Source: Pseudogemmobacter humi (lineage in GTDB: Bacteria > Pseudomonadota > Alphaproteobacteria > Rhodobacterales > Rhodobacteraceae). Taken from it: DNA of 64,000 nt. Where the stretch lies: the NCBI RefSeq assembly GCF_900609055.1, contig NZ_UXAW01000048.1, forward strand, positions 62,001 to 126,000. Direction: 5' to 3'. The notes beneath the pieces are model-generated. The model did no database searches, was not told the origin of the DNA, and saw nothing but the letters and a program-made list of their open reading frames with translations. The position numbers and the translations under genes are program-made. How positions within the stretch are numbered: position 1 is the first letter of the stretch; each line of letters begins with the position of its first letter. Of this stretch, positions 1-9,823 are shown in pieces.

Positions 1-37
1 CGGGTTTGGCCCGATCCGGCTGGGCGCCGGGTTCTGA
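1..37 (+). other. possible 3' end of an upstream reading frame
   Basis: An open frame enters from the left edge and stops with TGA at 35-37, about 65 bases before lysA. It reads as Gly-Phe-Gly-Pro-Ile-Arg-Leu-Gly-Ala-Gly-Phe. Too little is present to identify it or to be sure that it is coding. Confidence 0.2.
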
Positions 38-43
38 GCGGAA

Positions 44-71
44 TTGCGCGCGGCCCCGCCTCTGCTATAGC
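44..71 (+). promoter_or_regulatory. predicted sigma-70-type promoter of lysA
   Basis: TTGCGC at 44-49 and TATAGC at 66-71 are separated by 16 bases, and the start codon of lysA lies 33 bases further on. The -10 box sits in a perfect 12-base palindrome, CTGCTATAGCAG (62-73). The same TATAGC -10 hexamer is found before rpmI. This is inferred from sequence alone. Confidence 0.45.
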
Positions 72-103
72 AGGCGTCGCAGGACCAGGGAAAGGCGCGG
101 GCA

Positions 104-1369
104 ATGGATCATTTCCTCTACCGGGGCGGCGTGCTTCATGCCGAGGACGTGGCCGTGCCCGAGATTGCCGCCGCGGTCGGCACGCCGTTCTACGTCTATT
201 CCACCGCCACCCTGACCCGGCATTTCCGGCTGTTCTCCGAGGCGCTGGCGCCTTTGCCGCATCTGGTGTGTTTCGCGATCAAATCGCTGTCGAATGTCGC
301 GGTGCTGAAGGTGCTGGGCGATCTGGGCGCCGGGATGGATGTGGTTTCCATCGGCGAATATCTGCGCGCCCGCGCCGCCGGGGTGCCGGGCGAGCGGATC
401 GTGTTTTCCGGCGTCGGCAAGACCCGCGACGAGATCCGCATGGCCCTGGAAGGCGGCATCCGCCAGTTCAACGTCGAATCCGAACCCGAGATGCGGGCGA
501 TTTCCGGGATCGCCAGTGCGCTCGGCAAGACCGCGCCGATCACCCTGCGCGTCAACCCTGACGTTGACGCCAGGACCCACGCCAAGATCGCCACCGGCAA
601 GAGCGAGAACAAATTCGGCATTCCGATTGCCCGCGCGCGCGAAGTCTATGCCGAGGCCGCCCGGCTGCCGGGGCTGAAGGTGGTGGGCATCGACGTGCAT
701 ATCGGCAGCCAGCTTACCGAACTCGCCCCGTTCGAGGCGGCTTTCGCCAAGGTGGCCGAGCTGACGCAGACCCTGCGCGCCGATGGCCACACGATTGAAC
801 GGCTCGATCTCGGCGGGGGTCTCGGCATCCCCTACACCCGCTCGAACGAGGCGCCGCCCTTGCCGGTGGAATATGGTGCGATGATCCAGCGCACGCTCGG
901 GCATTTGGGCTGCGAGATCGAGATCGAGCCGGGGCGGCTGATTTCCGGCAATTCCGGCATTCTCGTCAGCGAGGTGATTTACGTGAAGAACGGCGAGGGG
1001 CGGGATTTCCTGATCCTCGACGCCGCGATGAACGATCTGGTGCGCCCGGCGATGTATGAGGCGCATCATGACATCATCCCGGTGATCGAAGGCGCTCCGG
1101 GCGATCCGGTGCAGAACTTCGACGTGGTGGGTCCGGTCTGCGAAACCGGCGATACTTTCGCCAAGGGGCGCAGCCTGCCCTTGCTGGCCGAGGGCGATCT
1201 GGTCGCCTTCCGCTCGGCAGGCGCCTATGGCGCGGTGATGGCCAGCGAATACAACACCAGGCCGCTGGTGCCGGAGGTGCTGGTGAACGGGCATCAATTC
1301 GCCGTCATTCGGGAACGCCCGACCTTTGACGAAATCCTCGCGCGCGATAAACTGCCCGAATGGCTGTGA
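104..1369 (+). CDS. lysA: diaminopimelate decarboxylase
   Basis: This cytoplasmic PLP enzyme converts meso-diaminopimelate to L-lysine, the last step of lysine synthesis. The 421-residue length is normal. An alanine-racemase-type barrel carries the PLP lysine in CFAIK (K60) and a Gly-rich phosphate-binding stretch (LDLGGGLG). It also has the EPGR substrate motif and the CETGDTFA motif near the C-terminus, where the active-site Cys is donated across the dimer. The start is an ATG behind GGGAAAGG. The TIGR02302 gene follows after 39 bases on the same strand, an order common in Rhodobacteraceae. Confidence 0.95.
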   Translation: MDHFLYRGGVLHAEDVAVPEIAAAVGTPFYVYSTATLTRHFRLFSEALAPLPHLVCFAIKSLSNVAVLKVLGDLGAGMDVVSIGEYLRARAAGVPGERIVFSGVGKTRDEIRMALEGGIRQFNVESEPEMRAISGIASALGKTAPITLRVNPDVDARTHAKIATGKSENKFGIPIARAREVYAEAARLPGLKVVGIDVHIGSQLTELAPFEAAFAKVAELTQTLRADGHTIERLDLGGGLGIPYTRSNEAPPLPVEYGAMIQRTLGHLGCEIEIEPGRLISGNSGILVSEVIYVKNGEGRDFLILDAAMNDLVRPAMYEAHHDIIPVIEGAPGDPVQNFDVVGPVCETGDTFAKGRSLPLLAEGDLVAFRSAGAYGAVMASEYNTRPLVPEVLVNGHQFAVIRERPTFDEILARDKLPEWL

Positions 1370-1408
1370 GGACGCCGCCCGCCGGGGGCGTGCGGGAACG
1401 GAGGCCGG

Positions 1409-3877
1409 ATGAACCTCGACAGGATCGGCGCTGACACGCTGAAATCGCTGGTCTGGCCGCGCCGTCTGACGCTTCTGGGGCTGTGGGCCGAGCGGATCAG
1501 CCGCGCTTTCTGGCCGTTCTGGACGATTCTGCTGCTGGCTTTCTCGGCCGCGGCCTTCGGGCTGCATGAGGTCGGCAGCCTGACGCAGTTGCGGATCGGG
1601 CTGACGGTGGTCGGCGTTGCCGCGCTGGCGGCGCTGGCCTCTGGGCTGTGGCGGTTCCGCAGGCCGGGGGCCGATGAGGCGCTGGCGCGGCTGGACGCCA
1701 GCCTGCCGGGGCGCCCGATTTCGGCCCTGCGCGATGCCCAGGTGATCGGGGCGGAGGATCCGGCCTCGGTCGCGGTCTGGCGGGTGCATCTGGCGCGGAT
1801 GGCGGGGCTGGCGCGCGGCGCGAAGCCGGTGGCGCCCGATCTGCGGCTGTCCTCACGCGATCCCTATGCGCTTCGCTACGTTGCGCTGACCGCCGCCGTC
1901 ATGGCGGCTTTGTTCGGCAGTTTCTGGCGCGCGACCGAGGTGGCGGGGCTGACCCCCGGCCCGGCGGTGGCGATGCCCGGCGGCCCGGTCTGGGAGGGCT
2001 GGGCCCGGCCCCCCGCCTATACCGGCAAGCCGACGCTCTACCTCAACGACATCGCGGCGGGCGAGGTCGAGGTGCCGGTCGGCACCCGCATCCAGATCCG
2101 CATCTATGGCGACCAGGGCGCGATGGAGGTCGAACAGACCGTCGCCCAGGTCGCGCCCACGCCCGGGGACGCGACCATTCCCGCGGGGCTTGCCGGGCTC
2201 AGCGATCTGGTGGTCAGCCAGTCGGGACGGCTTGCCATCGAGGGCAGCGGCGGGCGCGAATGGCAGGTGATCGCCACGCCCGACAATCCCCCGGCGGTCG
2301 AGGTCTCGGGCGAGATGGGCCGCGAGGCCGACGGGCGTTTCAAACAGGGCTTCACGGCCAGCGACGATTACGGCGTGACGGCGGGGCGGGTGACGATCAG
2401 CCTCGATCTGGCGCAGGTGCCGCGCCGCTACGGGCTGGAACCCGCGCCCGAGCCGCAGGAGCCGGTCACGCTTGATCTGCCGATGCCGATGAAGGGCGAC
2501 CGCGCGAAGATCGGGCAGACCCTGATCGACGACCTGTCGGAGCATCTCTTCGCCAACATGCCGGTGAGCATGGTGTTCTCGGTCTCGGATGCGGGCGGGA
2601 ACCAGGGCGAGGCCGCGCCTTATGCCGTCACCCTGCCGGGCAAGCGCTTCTTCGATCCGATGGCGGCGGCGGTGATCGAGATGCGCCGCGACATTCTGTG
2701 GAACCGCGAGAATGTCTCGCGCGCGATGCAGATCCTGCGCGCGGTGATGCACCGGCCGGACGAGCTCAGCCGCTCGCAGAACGCGGCGAAACGCCTGCGG
2801 GTGCTGGTGCGCGCGGTCGAGGCGATGGACCAGCCGCTGACCGACACGCAGCGCGACGAGGTGGTCAAGGAGCTGTGGGATATCGCCTTCATCTTCGAGG
2901 AAGGCGATCTGGCCAGCGCTTACGAGCGGCTGCAACGCGCCCAGGACCGGCTGGAAGAGGCGATCCGGAACGGCGCCTCGCCCGAGGAAATCGACCAGCT
3001 GATGAAGGAAATGCAGCAGGCGATGCGCGATTATACCCGCGAGTTGGGCGAGCAGGCGCAGCGCAATCCGCAGGACCAGGGGAGCCAGGGCGAGGGCCGC
3101 GAGATCACCGGCGACCAGCTTCAGCAGATGCTCGATGAGATCGAGCGGCTGATGAAGGAAGGCAAGACCGCCGAGGCGATGGAGCTGATGGAGCAGCTGC
3201 GCCAGCTGATGGAGAACCTTCAGGTCCAGCAGGGCCAGGGCGGCGAGGGGCAGCAGGGCCAGGGCAATGGCGCGATGCGGGAACTGGGCGACACGCTCAA
3301 GGATCAGCAGGGCCTGTCGGACGATGCCTATCGCGACATGCAGCGCGGCCGCAACGGCGAGGGCGGCGATCCGGGTGCGCTGGCCGACCGTCAGCGCGAG
3401 TTGCGCGAGCGGTTGCGCGACCTCCAGGACGGGCAGTTGCCCGGCGACGGATCGGAAAAGGGCGAGTCGGGCCGCGACCGGCTCGACAGCGCCGAACGCG
3501 CGATGCGCGAGGCCGAAGAGGCGCTGAAGAACGGCGATCTGGCGGGTGCGCTCGACAAGCAGGCCGAGGCGATGCAGGCCATGCGCGAGGGGATGAAGGA
3601 TCTGGGCGAGGCGCAGGCCGAAGCCGGACGCGAGCCTGGCGCCGAGGGCGGCGACCGCCCGCCGCGCGATGCGGCCCGGGTCGATCCGAATGCGGTCGAT
3701 CCGCTTGGCCGCGAGCCGGGCGATGCGGCGCGGATCGGGTCGGACAAGAACATGGTGCAGAACGATCCCGACCAGCGCGCCCGGGACCTGCTGGACGAGA
3801 TCCGCCGCCGCTCGGGCGAGGCCGGGCGGCCGGATGCCGAACTCGACTATCTGAAACGGTTGCTGGATCTGTTCTGA
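1409..3877 (+). CDS. TIGR02302 family membrane protein (DUF4175)
   Basis: This 822-residue protein resembles the TIGR02302 / DUF4175 family of alphaproteobacterial membrane proteins, whose function is unknown. The N-terminus has two close hydrophobic helices (about residues 34-75) and a third near 155-172. A beta-rich region follows (about 190-410). The long, highly charged C-terminal half (about 420-810) is rich in Gln, Glu, Arg and Met and is probably coiled coil, with Gln/Gly-rich stretches near 610. The start follows a GGAACGGAGG ribosome-binding site. Placement directly after lysA is typical of the family. No enzymatic motif was seen. Confidence 0.85.
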   Translation: MNLDRIGADTLKSLVWPRRLTLLGLWAERISRAFWPFWTILLLAFSAAAFGLHEVGSLTQLRIGLTVVGVAALAALASGLWRFRRPGADEALARLDASLPGRPISALRDAQVIGAEDPASVAVWRVHLARMAGLARGAKPVAPDLRLSSRDPYALRYVALTAAVMAALFGSFWRATEVAGLTPGPAVAMPGGPVWEGWARPPAYTGKPTLYLNDIAAGEVEVPVGTRIQIRIYGDQGAMEVEQTVAQVAPTPGDATIPAGLAGLSDLVVSQSGRLAIEGSGGREWQVIATPDNPPAVEVSGEMGREADGRFKQGFTASDDYGVTAGRVTISLDLAQVPRRYGLEPAPEPQEPVTLDLPMPMKGDRAKIGQTLIDDLSEHLFANMPVSMVFSVSDAGGNQGEAAPYAVTLPGKRFFDPMAAAVIEMRRDILWNRENVSRAMQILRAVMHRPDELSRSQNAAKRLRVLVRAVEAMDQPLTDTQRDEVVKELWDIAFIFEEGDLASAYERLQRAQDRLEEAIRNGASPEEIDQLMKEMQQAMRDYTRELGEQAQRNPQDQGSQGEGREITGDQLQQMLDEIERLMKEGKTAEAMELMEQLRQLMENLQVQQGQGGEGQQGQGNGAMRELGDTLKDQQGLSDDAYRDMQRGRNGEGGDPGALADRQRELRERLRDLQDGQLPGDGSEKGESGRDRLDSAERAMREAEEALKNGDLAGALDKQAEAMQAMREGMKDLGEAQAEAGREPGAEGGDRPPRDAARVDPNAVDPLGREPGDAARIGSDKNMVQNDPDQRARDLLDEIRRRSGEAGRPDAELDYLKRLLDLF

Positions 3878-3929
3878 ACGGATCCGGCACAGGGCGCCGC
3901 CCGGCCGAAGCCGGGCTGCCGAAGCGGAG

Positions 3930-4832
3930 TTACACTTCGCTGGTCAGGGCGCGGGTGGCGGAATCCATCAGCCCGTTCAGCCAGAGCCGCAGATTGTCGA
4001 CGAAGAGGACATAGCTGTCGAGCGGGCCTTTCAGCGCGGGCACCAGCGCCGAGATGCTGCCGGCCGCCAGATAGACCACGGTGGCCACCAGCAGCAGGAA
4101 CAGCGCCATGAGGAAGCCGGTCCTGAACCCGCCGCGGCGGGTCAGATCGGGCAAAGCGTCGATTTCCGAATCGGGGTCCTGGCCGCTGTCGCCGGGTTGC
4201 AGCGTGGAATTGATCTCTTCGACATCGGGCAGCAGGTCGCGCCGCGCCACCAGACGGGCCGGGGCGGGCTCCGGCTCTTCGTCCTCGCCGCGCAGCATGG
4301 CGAGCCGCTTCTGCGCCGGGGTCAGCGCGGCGGGCGGCGGAATATCCACCCCCAGTTCGGGCTGGGTCTGCATTTCGGTTTCCGCCTCGGCGCGGCGGCT
4401 GGCGCTGCGCTGCGCCTCGGCCCGGCGGGCCTCGGCCTCATGCTCGGCCTCTTCGCGCAGGATCGACAGCACCGCATCGTCCAGCTCTCGCTTCGGCGGC
4501 GGGGCGGGCTCGGCGGGGTCTTCGGCGGCGGCGGTCTCGGGTTCCGGGACGGGCTCCGGCGGTTCGGAAGGCGCGGCAGCGGTCCCGGCGGGGGGCGGCG
4601 CGTCGTCGCTCGCCGCAGGCAGGGCAGGCGCCGCAGCGGCGGGTTCGGCGGGGGGCGGCGCCAGATCATCGCCGTAAAGCGCGGCCTCGGCCTCGGCGGC
4701 CTCCACGGTTTCCGGGGGCAGCTGGAACCAGGCATGGCCGCAGTTCGAGCATTGCACATCACGCCCGGTTTCGGGGATCGCGTCTTCCGGCACTTCATAC
4801 CTGGCGTCACAATTTGGACATGCCAGCTGCAT
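3930..4832 (-). CDS. MJ0042-type zinc-ribbon membrane protein
   Basis: The N-terminus carries a zinc ribbon of the MJ0042 type with two CxxC pairs (CPNC and CSNC, within the first 35 residues). A long Ala/Pro/Glu-rich, low-complexity acidic linker follows, then one transmembrane helix (about 60-80 residues from the end) and a short C-terminal tail. Such proteins occur in alphaproteobacteria beside ftsEX, and their role is unknown. The ATG at 4832 was chosen; a GTG one codon upstream (4835) is an alternative. It converges on the TIGR02302 gene and is divergent from ftsE. Confidence 0.8.
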   Translation of the reverse strand: MQLACPNCDARYEVPEDAIPETGRDVQCSNCGHAWFQLPPETVEAAEAEAALYGDDLAPPPAEPAAAAPALPAASDDAPPPAGTAAAPSEPPEPVPEPETAAAEDPAEPAPPPKRELDDAVLSILREEAEHEAEARRAEAQRSASRRAEAETEMQTQPELGVDIPPPAALTPAQKRLAMLRGEDEEPEPAPARLVARRDLLPDVEEINSTLQPGDSGQDPDSEIDALPDLTRRGGFRTGFLMALFLLLVATVVYLAAGSISALVPALKGPLDSYVLFVDNLRLWLNGLMDSATRALTSEV

Positions 4833-5000
4833 CACATTACCCCGCCCGATACAAAGCCCTGTTATCGTTCTAGCAATTATCGCTCACCCGGCCAAGACTA
4901 TGTGACCCGCTCTTGTGCAATCGACGGCGGTCGTGCGATTTATGACGCCATTCGCAGCCCCGGCCGCCCGGCGGGCGGCGCGGTGCATGGGGGTGAGCGG

Positions 5001-5672
5001 GTGATTGCCTTTGAGAATGCGGCCTATAACTACGGTGGAGGCGAGCTTCTGTCCGAGGTTTCGCTGCGTCTGGCCCCGGGGTCGTTCCATTTCCTGACCG
5101 GCCCGTCGGGTTCGGGCAAGACCACCTTTCTGAAGCTGGCCTATGCCGAACTGCTGCCGACCGCGGGCCATGTGACGATCTTCGACCGCGAGGTCCGGGG
5201 CCTGTCGCGCGACGAGGTGGCCCGGCTGCGCCGGCGGGTGGGCGTGGTGCATCAGGATGTGCAGTTCCTCGACCATCTGCCTCTGGCCGCGAATGTGCAG
5301 CTGCCGCTGACGGTCTCCGGCCGCAAGAGCGACGCGCGGGACCTGGGCGATCTGTTGCAATGGGTGGGGCTGGCGCATCTCTCGGATGCGCTGCCGCCCT
5401 CGCTCTCGGGGGGCGAGCGGCAGCGCGCGGCGCTGGCGCGCGCGGTGATCATGGGGCCGGACGTGATCCTTGCCGACGAGCCGACCGGCAATGTCGACTG
5501 GGAGATGTCGCTGCGCCTTCTGACGCTGCTGGTCGAGCTGAACCGGATGGGCAAGACCATCCTCGTCGCCACCCACGATCTGAACCTGATCCGCCAGGCC
5601 AAGAACCAGGTGCCTGCCCGGGTGCTGCGGATCTCGCGCCGCCGGATCCAGCTTGCGGGGGCCGATCTGTGA
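5001..5672 (+). CDS. ftsE: cell division ATP-binding protein FtsE
   Basis: This is the cytoplasmic ATPase of the FtsEX complex, which couples divisome assembly to periplasmic peptidoglycan hydrolase activation. The 223 residues include Walker A GPSGSGKTT, the Q-loop region VVHQDVQFLDHLP, the signature LSGGERQRAALARA, Walker B VILADEPTGN and the switch His in ATHD. The open frame extends much further upstream, but similarity to FtsE begins at VIAFENAAYNYGGG, so the GTG at 5001 was taken as the start. Its stop overlaps the GTG start of ftsX (GTGA). Confidence 0.92.
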   Translation: MIAFENAAYNYGGGELLSEVSLRLAPGSFHFLTGPSGSGKTTFLKLAYAELLPTAGHVTIFDREVRGLSRDEVARLRRRVGVVHQDVQFLDHLPLAANVQLPLTVSGRKSDARDLGDLLQWVGLAHLSDALPPSLSGGERQRAALARAVIMGPDVILADEPTGNVDWEMSLRLLTLLVELNRMGKTILVATHDLNLIRQAKNQVPARVLRISRRRIQLAGADL

Positions 5673-6580
5673 AACTGCCGAAACCGCTGGCCCGCGCCGC
5701 CGCTTTGCTCAGTTCCGACGCCCGCGCCGACCGGGTGGTGCCGCCCTCGGGCCATACCGCCTGGCTGACCTCGTTCACCGCCGGAGCGATGACCTTCCTT
5801 TGCGTCTTCGCGCTGGCCTTGTCGCTGGCCTCGGGGCGTCTGGCCAGCCGCTGGTCGGATGCGCTGGCGCGCACCGCGACGATCCGGCTCTCGGCGCCGC
5901 CTGAACAGATGCAGGCCCAGACCGAGGCGATTCTCGCGCTGCTGGCCACCACCCCGGGGGTGGAAAGCGCCCGCGCCCTGACCGATGAGGAAAACCGCGC
6001 GCTGCTGGCGCCGTGGTTCGGGGCGGACCTGCCGGTCGAGGAACTGCCGCTGCCGCGCCTGATCGAAGTGACCGAGGCCGACCCCGGCTATGACGGCGAG
6101 GGGCTGCGCCAGCGCCTGGCGGCCGAGGCGCCAGGCGCGGTGCTGGACGACCATACCCGCTGGCGCCGCCCGCTGGCCGAGGCGGCGGGGCGGCTGCGGC
6201 TTCTGGGCTGGCTGTCGATCGTGCTGATCGGCACGGCGATGGCGGCGATGGTGACGCTGGCCGCCAATGCCTCGCTGGCCGCCAATGCCCAGGTGGTGCG
6301 GGTCTTGCGGCTGGTCGGCGCCGACGATCATTACATCGCCCGGGCCTTCGTGCGCCGCTTTACGCTGCGCGCCTTTGCGGGGGCGGGGGCGGGGGCGCTG
6401 GCCGGTCTGATCGGTATCATGATCCTGCCGCGCACCGATGCCGCGGGCGGCTTCCTGACCGGGCTGGGATTCTCCGGCGCGGGCTGGCTGCTGCCGTTCC
6501 TCTTGCCGCCCCTTGCCGGTGCGGTCGCCTTCTTCGCCACCCGCCACGCCGCCCTGAGCAAGCTGAGGGAATTCAGATGA
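5669..6580 (+). CDS. ftsX: cell division protein FtsX
   Basis: This is the membrane partner of FtsE, 303 residues, with the FtsX/MacB permease layout. One membrane helix lies near residues 30-55, followed by a periplasmic domain (about 60-170) and three C-terminal helices (about 177-205, 225-250 and 265-295). The GTG start at 5669 overlaps the ftsE stop. Its own stop overlaps the ATG of the acyltransferase gene, so ftsE-ftsX-plsC form a translationally coupled operon. Confidence 0.9.
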   Translation: MKLPKPLARAAALLSSDARADRVVPPSGHTAWLTSFTAGAMTFLCVFALALSLASGRLASRWSDALARTATIRLSAPPEQMQAQTEAILALLATTPGVESARALTDEENRALLAPWFGADLPVEELPLPRLIEVTEADPGYDGEGLRQRLAAEAPGAVLDDHTRWRRPLAEAAGRLRLLGWLSIVLIGTAMAAMVTLAANASLAANAQVVRVLRLVGADDHYIARAFVRRFTLRAFAGAGAGALAGLIGIMILPRTDAAGGFLTGLGFSGAGWLLPFLLPPLAGAVAFFATRHAALSKLREFR

Positions 6581-7305
6581 TCGCCATCCGCTGGCTTCTT
6601 TCGCTGATCTTCGTCGTCCAGATGTATCTGATGATGGCGGTGATCGCGATCGTGTTCTTCCCGCTGGCGCTGGCCTCGCGCGAGGGGGCGCTGGCGGCCT
6701 GCCACGCCTATGCCCGCTGGGTGATCTTCACCGCCCGCATCCTGTGCGGTCTGCGCACCGAGGTGCGCGGCGAGGTGCCGCAGGACGAGGTGCTGATCGC
6801 CGCCAAACATCAGAGCTTTTTCGACATCATCGTGATCTTCGGCGCGCTCCCGCGGCCGAAATTCATCATGAAGCGAGAGCTGATCTGGACGCCCTTCCTC
6901 GGCCAGTATGCTTTGCGCATCGGCTGCGTCCCGGTTGATCGCGGCAAGCGCGGCGCGGCGGTCGCGAAGATGAGGGCCGATGTCGAGAAGGGCCGCGCGC
7001 AGCCGGGGCAACTGGTGATCTATCCGCAGGGCACCCGCGTGGCGCCCGGTGCGTCGAAACCCTACAAGCCCGGGATCGGCCTGTTGTATCAGCAGCTTGG
7101 CCAGCCCTGCGTGCCGGTCGCCACCAATATCGGCGTGTTCTGGCCCAAACGCAGCCTCTTGCGCAAACCCGGCCTCGCGGTGGTCGAGTTCCTGCCGCGG
7201 ATCGGGCCCGGCCTCGCCATGGGCGAATTCATGGCCCGGCTGGAGCGCGAGGTGGAGACCCGCTCGAACGAGCTGATGGCCGAGGCGGGGTTCGTAGCGC
7301 AGTAA
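6577..7305 (+). CDS. 1-acyl-sn-glycerol-3-phosphate acyltransferase (PlsC family)
   Basis: This membrane-bound lysophosphatidic acid acyltransferase has 242 residues. An N-terminal hydrophobic helix (about residues 5-30) precedes the HxxxxD catalytic motif (KHQSFFD) and the acceptor-site motif YPQGTR. It most likely makes phosphatidic acid for phospholipid synthesis. The ATG overlaps the ftsX stop (ATGA), so it is probably translated together with ftsEX. Substrate specificity cannot be read from the sequence. Confidence 0.88.
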   Translation: MIAIRWLLSLIFVVQMYLMMAVIAIVFFPLALASREGALAACHAYARWVIFTARILCGLRTEVRGEVPQDEVLIAAKHQSFFDIIVIFGALPRPKFIMKRELIWTPFLGQYALRIGCVPVDRGKRGAAVAKMRADVEKGRAQPGQLVIYPQGTRVAPGASKPYKPGIGLLYQQLGQPCVPVATNIGVFWPKRSLLRKPGLAVVEFLPRIGPGLAMGEFMARLEREVETRSNELMAEAGFVAQ

Positions 7306-7317
7306 AGGTGTAAGGGT

Positions 7318-7896
7318 ATGGCGGTGTTTCGTTTTCTGTTCGCGGTGTTGCTGGGGGGGCTGGCTCCGGCGCTGGCCGACCCCGCCGGGCAGACCGATGA
7401 GCCCCTGGTGATGCGGCTGATCTTCGAGGATTGCCTCGGCTATGTGACCGCAAAGAAACCGCCGTTCGAGGGGCTGGCGCTCGCCCCGATCCCGCCCGAG
7501 GCCGAGGCGTCGCTGCCCGCCGCTTCGGCCGGGATCGCCAACCGTCATCAGCTGCTCAGCCCGCGCTACTTTGCGATCTGGGGCGAAGACGAGGATGTCC
7601 GTCTGTGTATGATCCAGACCATGATCTCTTCGGACGAGCCGATGCTGCTGGTCGAGACCGAGGGTTTTCTGGACCGGATCACCGCCCGCGCCGCCGCCCA
7701 TGGCATGACCGAGGCCGATGTCGGCGAGGAGTTCAGCCCGTTCTACACCAATGACTGGAGCGAGCCGGGCGACGACGGCTCCACCGGGCTGCGCATGGTG
7801 GTGATGCCCACGGGCGGCACCGAAGACGGCGCGCTGGCGGATGCCGGGCTGATCATCGTCGCCGCGGGCCTCGGCTGGCGGCCGCCGTCTAACTGA
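7318..7896 (+). CDS. hypothetical exported protein
   Basis: This 192-residue protein has a clear signal peptide (hydrophobic to about residue 20, cleavage after ALA-DP). The mature part is acidic and contains two or three cysteines (DCLGYV, RLCMIQ). I do not recognise the family. It lies 12 bases after plsC on the same strand. Its stop overlaps by eight bases with the stop of the convergent exported-protein gene 7889-8392. Confidence 0.65.
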   Translation: MAVFRFLFAVLLGGLAPALADPAGQTDEPLVMRLIFEDCLGYVTAKKPPFEGLALAPIPPEAEASLPAASAGIANRHQLLSPRYFAIWGEDEDVRLCMIQTMISSDEPMLLVETEGFLDRITARAAAHGMTEADVGEEFSPFYTNDWSEPGDDGSTGLRMVVMPTGGTEDGALADAGLIIVAAGLGWRPPSN

Positions 7897-8391
7897 TCGG
7901 GCAGTCGCCTACGTCGATGTCGAGACCGAGTCGCACCTCGGGGCCGTATTCCCGGCCCGAAGTGTTGATGTAAAGCGCGCCGGCCTCGGTGAAGATATCC
8001 TCGTCCTGGATCTGCATGGTGGTGAATTCCGGGTCGATCCGCACAGCGCGGAACAGCGCGCATTCGGTCTCGAACCGCAGGACGTAGCCGTTGAACTGCG
8101 CCTCGTAGAACCGGCCCCCGCCGCGCGGATAGCTCAGCTCGATCCGCTGCGGGGCGATTTCGACCGTGACCGGCACCACATCGAGCCCGCTGAGGAAGCC
8201 TTCGGGCTCCAGCCCGAATTCGACGCCGTCACCCACCGTCACCGTGCGGCCCCTGGCTTGCAGATAGGGCTGCGCCGGATCGTCCCAGGTCATCACCGTG
8301 AAGGTGACGGTGCGCCCTTCCAGCGTTCCGGCTGCAGCCGGCGCAACCATGACCAGCGCCGCGAGAAAGCCCCGAAGCGCCGGCCCGCCCA

Positions 8392-8392
<1 letters not shown>
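7889..8392 (-). CDS. hypothetical exported protein downstream of accA
   Basis: This 167-residue protein has a signal peptide ending near APAAAG. The mature domain is beta-rich with a CALF cysteine near the middle and a GDCPIS C-terminus. No family is recognised. The open frame continues upstream inside accA, but the signal peptide places the start at the ATG at 8392. That ATG overlaps the accA stop by one base (TGATG), so the two are probably translationally coupled. Confidence 0.65.
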
Positions 8393-9351
<959 letters not shown>

Positions 9352-9378
9352 GCGCAGGACCCTCGTTCTGATCGCCCC

Positions 9379-9407
9379 TATATGGCGGCAGAGGGGGCGA
9401 AGTGCAA
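9379..9407 (-). promoter_or_regulatory. predicted promoter of accA
   Basis: On the minus strand, TTGCAC and CATATA are separated by 17 bases, ending 28 bases before the accA start codon. Inferred by spacing and resemblance to sigma-70 boxes only. Confidence 0.35.
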
Positions 9408-9465
9408 CTCGGCTGGCAACCTGCGGCGCAAGCAAGGGGCTTCGCGCCCCGGCGGGTGCCGCGCC

Positions 9466-9540
9466 TCCCCCCGAGGGATGGGATCAGGATGAAAACCGCA
9501 GCGGATTTCATCCTGATCCAAATACCCCCGCCGGAGGCAT
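9466..9540. repeat. dispersed intergenic module, copies A and B in inverted orientation
   Basis: Copy A (plus strand) has GGATCAGGATGAAAACCGC at 9481-9499. Copy B (minus strand) has its inverse at 9501-9519 with one mismatch, followed by AAATACCCCCGCCGG. Together they form a 19-base inverted repeat with a one-base centre. Copy B has the full GGGTATTT plus ATCAGGATGAAA pattern; copy A lacks the TATTT part. Confidence 0.7.
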
Positions 9541-9588
9541 CCGCCGAAAGCCGCGCGCGACCGGCCTCCCGGGATGCGGCGCGCAGGT

Positions 9589-9621
9589 CATTTTCTGTCC
9601 TGAAATATCCCCGCCGGAGGC
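9589..9621 (-). repeat. dispersed intergenic module, copy C
   Basis: Read on the minus strand it has CCGGCGGGGATATTTCAGG followed by ACAGAAAATG, a diverged copy of the GGGTATTT-nn-ATCAGGATGAAA module. Like copy B, it is preceded in sense by CCTCCGGCGGGG. Confidence 0.5.
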
Positions 9622-9661
9622 TTCCCCGGCCGGGCCGGGGCGCAGGGGCCGCAAAAGGCAA

Positions 9662-9687
9662 CACCCCGCGGCTTTCGCCACGGGGTG
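9662..9687 (-). terminator. candidate terminator of mcl1
   Basis: CACCCCG (9662-9668) pairs with CGGGGTG (9681-9687), and GGC pairs with GCC inside around a TTTC loop, with one C-A mismatch. On the minus strand it is followed by TTGCCTTTTG. It lies 136 bases past the mcl1 stop. Confidence 0.35.
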
Positions 9688-9823
9688 CGCATCCTCCCGT
9701 TTGCCGCGCGGGGCCTCCTCTCCCCGTTGGTCGCGGCGCGGGTTTTCTTTCCGCCCTGATCCTGTGCGGTGTTCCCGCGAGTCTGCGCAAAGGACGGGCG
9801 GCGAGTCAACGGATTCCTTCCCG

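Larger units (their letters stand above)
9352..9823. other. noncoding region between accA and mcl1
   Basis: These 472 bases contain no convincing gene. Near accA there is a minus-strand promoter candidate (TTGCAC at 9402-9407, CATATA at 9379-9384, spacing 17). Further right lie a repeat pair at 9481-9535 and another copy at 9589-9621. A hairpin at 9662-9687 (CACCCCG...CGGGGTG, one C-A mismatch) could terminate mcl1. The rest is GC-rich sequence in which I see nothing. Confidence 0.5.

Noticed and set aside
65-1789. Long minus-strand open frame of 574 codons opposite lysA
   Set aside because: It lies antisense to a clear lysA gene, has Arg/Pro/Gln-biased composition typical of GC-rich antisense frames and resembles no protein family. 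Similar antisense frames, such as 31493-33883 (+), 58597-61152 (-) and 62167-63855 (+), were rejected for the same reason.
4197-5000. Upstream extension of ftsE giving a 491-residue protein
   Set aside because: The extension is antisense to the zinc-ribbon gene, Gly/Arg-rich and without similarity; FtsE homology begins at the GTG at 5001.
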